Origin: an uncultured Lachnospiraceae bacterium
Lineage (GTDB): Bacteria > Bacillota > Clostridia > Lachnospirales > Lachnospiraceae
Assembly (NCBI GenBank): GCA_910588955.1
Contig: CAJURQ010000009.1
Span: 42,916-106,915 of the forward strand
Direction: 5' to 3'
DNA length: 64,000 bases
Below, piece by piece: positions 62,758 to 64,000 of this stretch; positions within the stretch are counted from its first letter, which is position 1, and the number at the start of each line of letters is the position of its first letter. The translations under genes were made by a program, and so were the position numbers. Below the pieces are notes generated by a model. It was not told where the DNA came from and made no database searches. It was given only the letters and a program-made list of their open reading frames with translations.

Positions 62758-62768
62758 GTTGCTTTTTT
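62726..62768 (+). terminator. Terminator overlapping the toxin-like gene end
   Basis: AAAAAAGCAACC and GGTTGCTTTTTT form a perfect 12-bp stem; the stop codon is in the right arm. Symmetry allows use from both strands. Confidence 0.8.
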
Positions 62769-62866
62769 GTTTAGCAATTTAAACTAAGGCGAACCGTTTG
62801 CTTTACGGAGCGCTCTTTGTACGATTATTATAATGCTTATTAGTTGAGTTTGCAATAAAAATTTTT

Positions 62867-62913
62867 AAAGAGTGATCCCATGCCACATCATCACAGCATG
62901 GAACCACTCTTTT
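62867..62913. terminator. Bidirectional terminator hairpin (right copy)
   Basis: AAAGAGTG/CACTCTTT with an inner CCATGC/GCATGG pair; related to the hairpin at 52766-52812 in position and outer stem. Confidence 0.65.
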
Positions 62914-63036
62914 CTAATTTCAGTTTCTGGTTTCGGCGTTTATTTCACATTCCCCTCGCAGCAGTCAAATCCCGGATTGAATGCGTAGAAGTTCTTGGAG
63001 TCGAGGTGATCCTGCACGATTCTCAGGGCTTCGCCA
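62867..63036. repeat. Direct repeat, right copy (terminator plus gene 3' end)
   Basis: Second copy of the unit at 52766-52931, same orientation. The last 95 bases agree closely (GTAGAAGTTCTTGGAGTC core shared exactly). Confidence 0.75.
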
Positions 63037-63128
63037 AAACGGGAGGATTGAAGTAAAAATATCTCATAAAATATTTCCCTCAAAATGCTGTACTTCAATC
63101 TTTCATGGTTAATGGTTAAATGTTCCAA
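62940..63128 (-). pseudogene. 3'-end remnant of an unknown gene fused behind the recombinase (right copy)
   Basis: The frame on the minus strand starts at TTG 63128, overlapping the recombinase stop. It reads 62 residues: a probably non-native N-terminal part (MEHLTINHERLKYSIL) and the C-terminus FGEALRIVQDHLDSKNFYAF...CCEGNVK shared with 52834-52941. No ribosome site. It may be a small real gene, but duplication of only the 3' end suggests a remnant. Confidence 0.45.
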
Positions 63129-64000
63129 GTAATCTCAATGTTTCCGTCTGCAATGCGGATAACTTTGATAAGCGTATCAACTACCGCCTGTCTGTCCTCA
63201 AAAGAGAGCGTTTCCCATGTTTTTACATGATTGGTTATCTGCTTCAATCTGCCCTCTGTGTCTGTGACATTTGCCGTAACGATTTCTTCCTGCAAGGCTT
63301 TCCGCTCTGCGTCCAGTTCTGATACTTTTTCGTCTATGTACTTCATCAGAACGCCGCTTGCCCCGGACACTTTGGAGAGAAGTTCTTCGATTTCTTCCTC
63401 AATCTGTGTCATACGGATTTTTTTCGTCATATACTTTTGTCCTTCTCCTGTTTCAGATAGACAGGAGAGGTTTTGAAACTCCGATAGTCTTTCTTTAATT
63501 GCGACAAGCATATATTCTTCCAAAACATCCGCATAAACCGTACAGCCCGCCCCGGTGCAGTTGCTTCCACGGCTTCCCGACTGGCTGCAAACAAAGTAAC
63601 GTCCCCACCTTGTTTTTGCCTTGCGGATTGTCAGCGCATAACCGCATTTGCCACATTTTACCTTACCAACAAGCCATGAGTTTTTCGGCTTGCAAGTCTT
63701 TGTTGACTGTCGGTTATTTAGACACCGTATACGGCATGCCAACCATGTCTTAGAGGGGATAAAACCCTTATGCGGCGCAAGCACAATCTCTTTGTCGGAT
63801 AAATCACTCTGCTTTCTTGAAGTGGAAACCGTACCTTTGTAGAGATAGCAGGCATTATAACCCGTGAAATCACTTGCCGGGTTATAGATGTTAGCGCCTT
63901 GACTTTGGAAAAACTGATACACGTCAATATCGGCTTGCACATACGCGGGATTGCGGAGCATTTCACTGATACGGGCGGTATTCCAGTTTGCGCCACGCAG
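63116..64000 (-). CDS. Large serine recombinase, C-terminal part (partial)
   Basis: The frame is open to the window's right edge; the catalytic N-terminal domain lies outside. Visible: the recombinase domain (LRGANWNTARISEMLRNPAY), the zinc-ribbon domain (VGKVKCGKCGYALTIRK, later FVCSQSGSRGSNC), a coiled coil (about EEEIEELLSKVSG to ELDAERKALQEEI) and the end DRQAVVDTLIKVIRI. This architecture is typical of integrases of conjugative elements and phages in Clostridia. Its 3' end is close to an element boundary, since such genes usually sit at one end. Confidence 0.92.
   Translation of the reverse strand: MRGANWNTARISEMLRNPAYVQADIDVYQFFQSQGANIYNPASDFTGYNACYLYKGTVSTSRKQSDLSDKEIVLAPHKGFIPSKTWLACRIRCLNNRQSTKTCKPKNSWLVGKVKCGKCGYALTIRKAKTRWGRYFVCSQSGSRGSNCTGAGCTVYADVLEEYMLVAIKERLSEFQNLSCLSETGEGQKYMTKKIRMTQIEEEIEELLSKVSGASGVLMKYIDEKVSELDAERKALQEEIVTANVTDTEGRLKQITNHVKTWETLSFEDRQAVVDTLIKVIRIADGNIEITWNI

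Noticed and set aside
1..64000. CRISPR array
   Set aside because: No regularly spaced short repeats with unique spacers were seen; the only dense repeats are the protein-coding LRR units near 55-56 kb.
1..64000. tRNA, rRNA or riboswitch
   Set aside because: No tRNA cloverleaf or CCA-bearing end, no ribosomal RNA core and no recognised riboswitch consensus noticed. Covariance-model searches (tRNAscan-SE, Rfam) would be decisive and were not run.

Overview
The window reads as chromosome of a Gram-positive, anaerobic, spore-forming gut-type Clostridia, most likely a Lachnospiraceae member. The reasons are an oxygen-sensitive class III ribonucleotide reductase (NrdD/NrdG), a SpoVAF/GerA-family spore protein, strong AGGAGG ribosome binding sites, frequent TTG and GTG starts, XRE regulators with WENG-type helices, BspA-type surface repeats and several plant-glycan enzymes. 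The core has roughly 50% GC. A few islands are clearly AT-richer (about 41.6-42.4 kb and 48.9-56.2 kb) and hold most of the broken genes.

Layout. 0-1.1 kb: the end of a membrane protein and a frameshifted Rpn-type nuclease/transposase remnant. 1.2-9.9 kb: an XRE-methyltransferase fusion, then a tight nucleoside-salvage run (purine nucleoside phosphorylase, cytidine deaminase, alpha/beta hydrolase, MTA/SAH deaminase, membrane MutS-like ATPase, RNase HI), a 58-residue membrane protein, a YjjG-like nucleotidase and a WYL regulator. 9.95-13.2 kb: nrdD-nrdG-dut behind a near-consensus promoter and two NrdR boxes; with the salvage run this makes a dNTP-centred neighbourhood. 13.3-16.3 kb: a chemoreceptor with an odd start region and a SpoVAF-like protein. 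16.6-20.1 kb: an SGNH esterase and a GH1 beta-glucosidase fused to mannose-6-phosphate isomerase. 20.1-23.1 kb: pdxT-pdxS diverging from pdxR. 23.2-28.2 kb: a BrnT/BrnA toxin-antitoxin pair and an XRE/ABC exporter locus with a frameshifted permease. 28.2-39.1 kb: a MATE pump, a zinc-ribbon membrane protein, an EAL phosphodiesterase translationally coupled to a large hybrid histidine kinase, and a response regulator/soluble kinase/ABC export module.

39.1-48.8 kb is accessory. It holds a deleted IS1182-type element, two small unknowns, a macro-domain protein, an AT-rich orphan, another unknown, a PPP-type phosphatase, a second WYL regulator, and, convergent to these, a two-TM potassium-channel-like protein that ends in a ryanodine-receptor (RyR) repeat domain. 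Next comes a GH120 beta-xylosidase. The macro/phosphatase/WYL/RyR-channel group is the best candidate in the window for a poorly described signalling or conflict system, but joint function is only an inference from proximity.

48.9-54.2 kb is a decay zone: an ABC exporter fragment, a MATE gene missing its start and frameshifted, MarR, a CPBP protease with a TetR regulator and a perfect 28-bp palindrome, truncated toxin-antitoxin genes and a HipA-like kinase remnant. 54.4-62.4 kb is one 2643-residue secreted repeat protein. The stretch from 52.8 to 63.0 kb is bracketed by two similar copies of a gene 3' end plus terminator in the same orientation. The right edge holds a type I toxin-like small membrane peptide and the C-terminal part of a large serine recombinase, so a mobile element probably extends beyond the window. 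No rRNA, tRNA or CRISPR array was seen.
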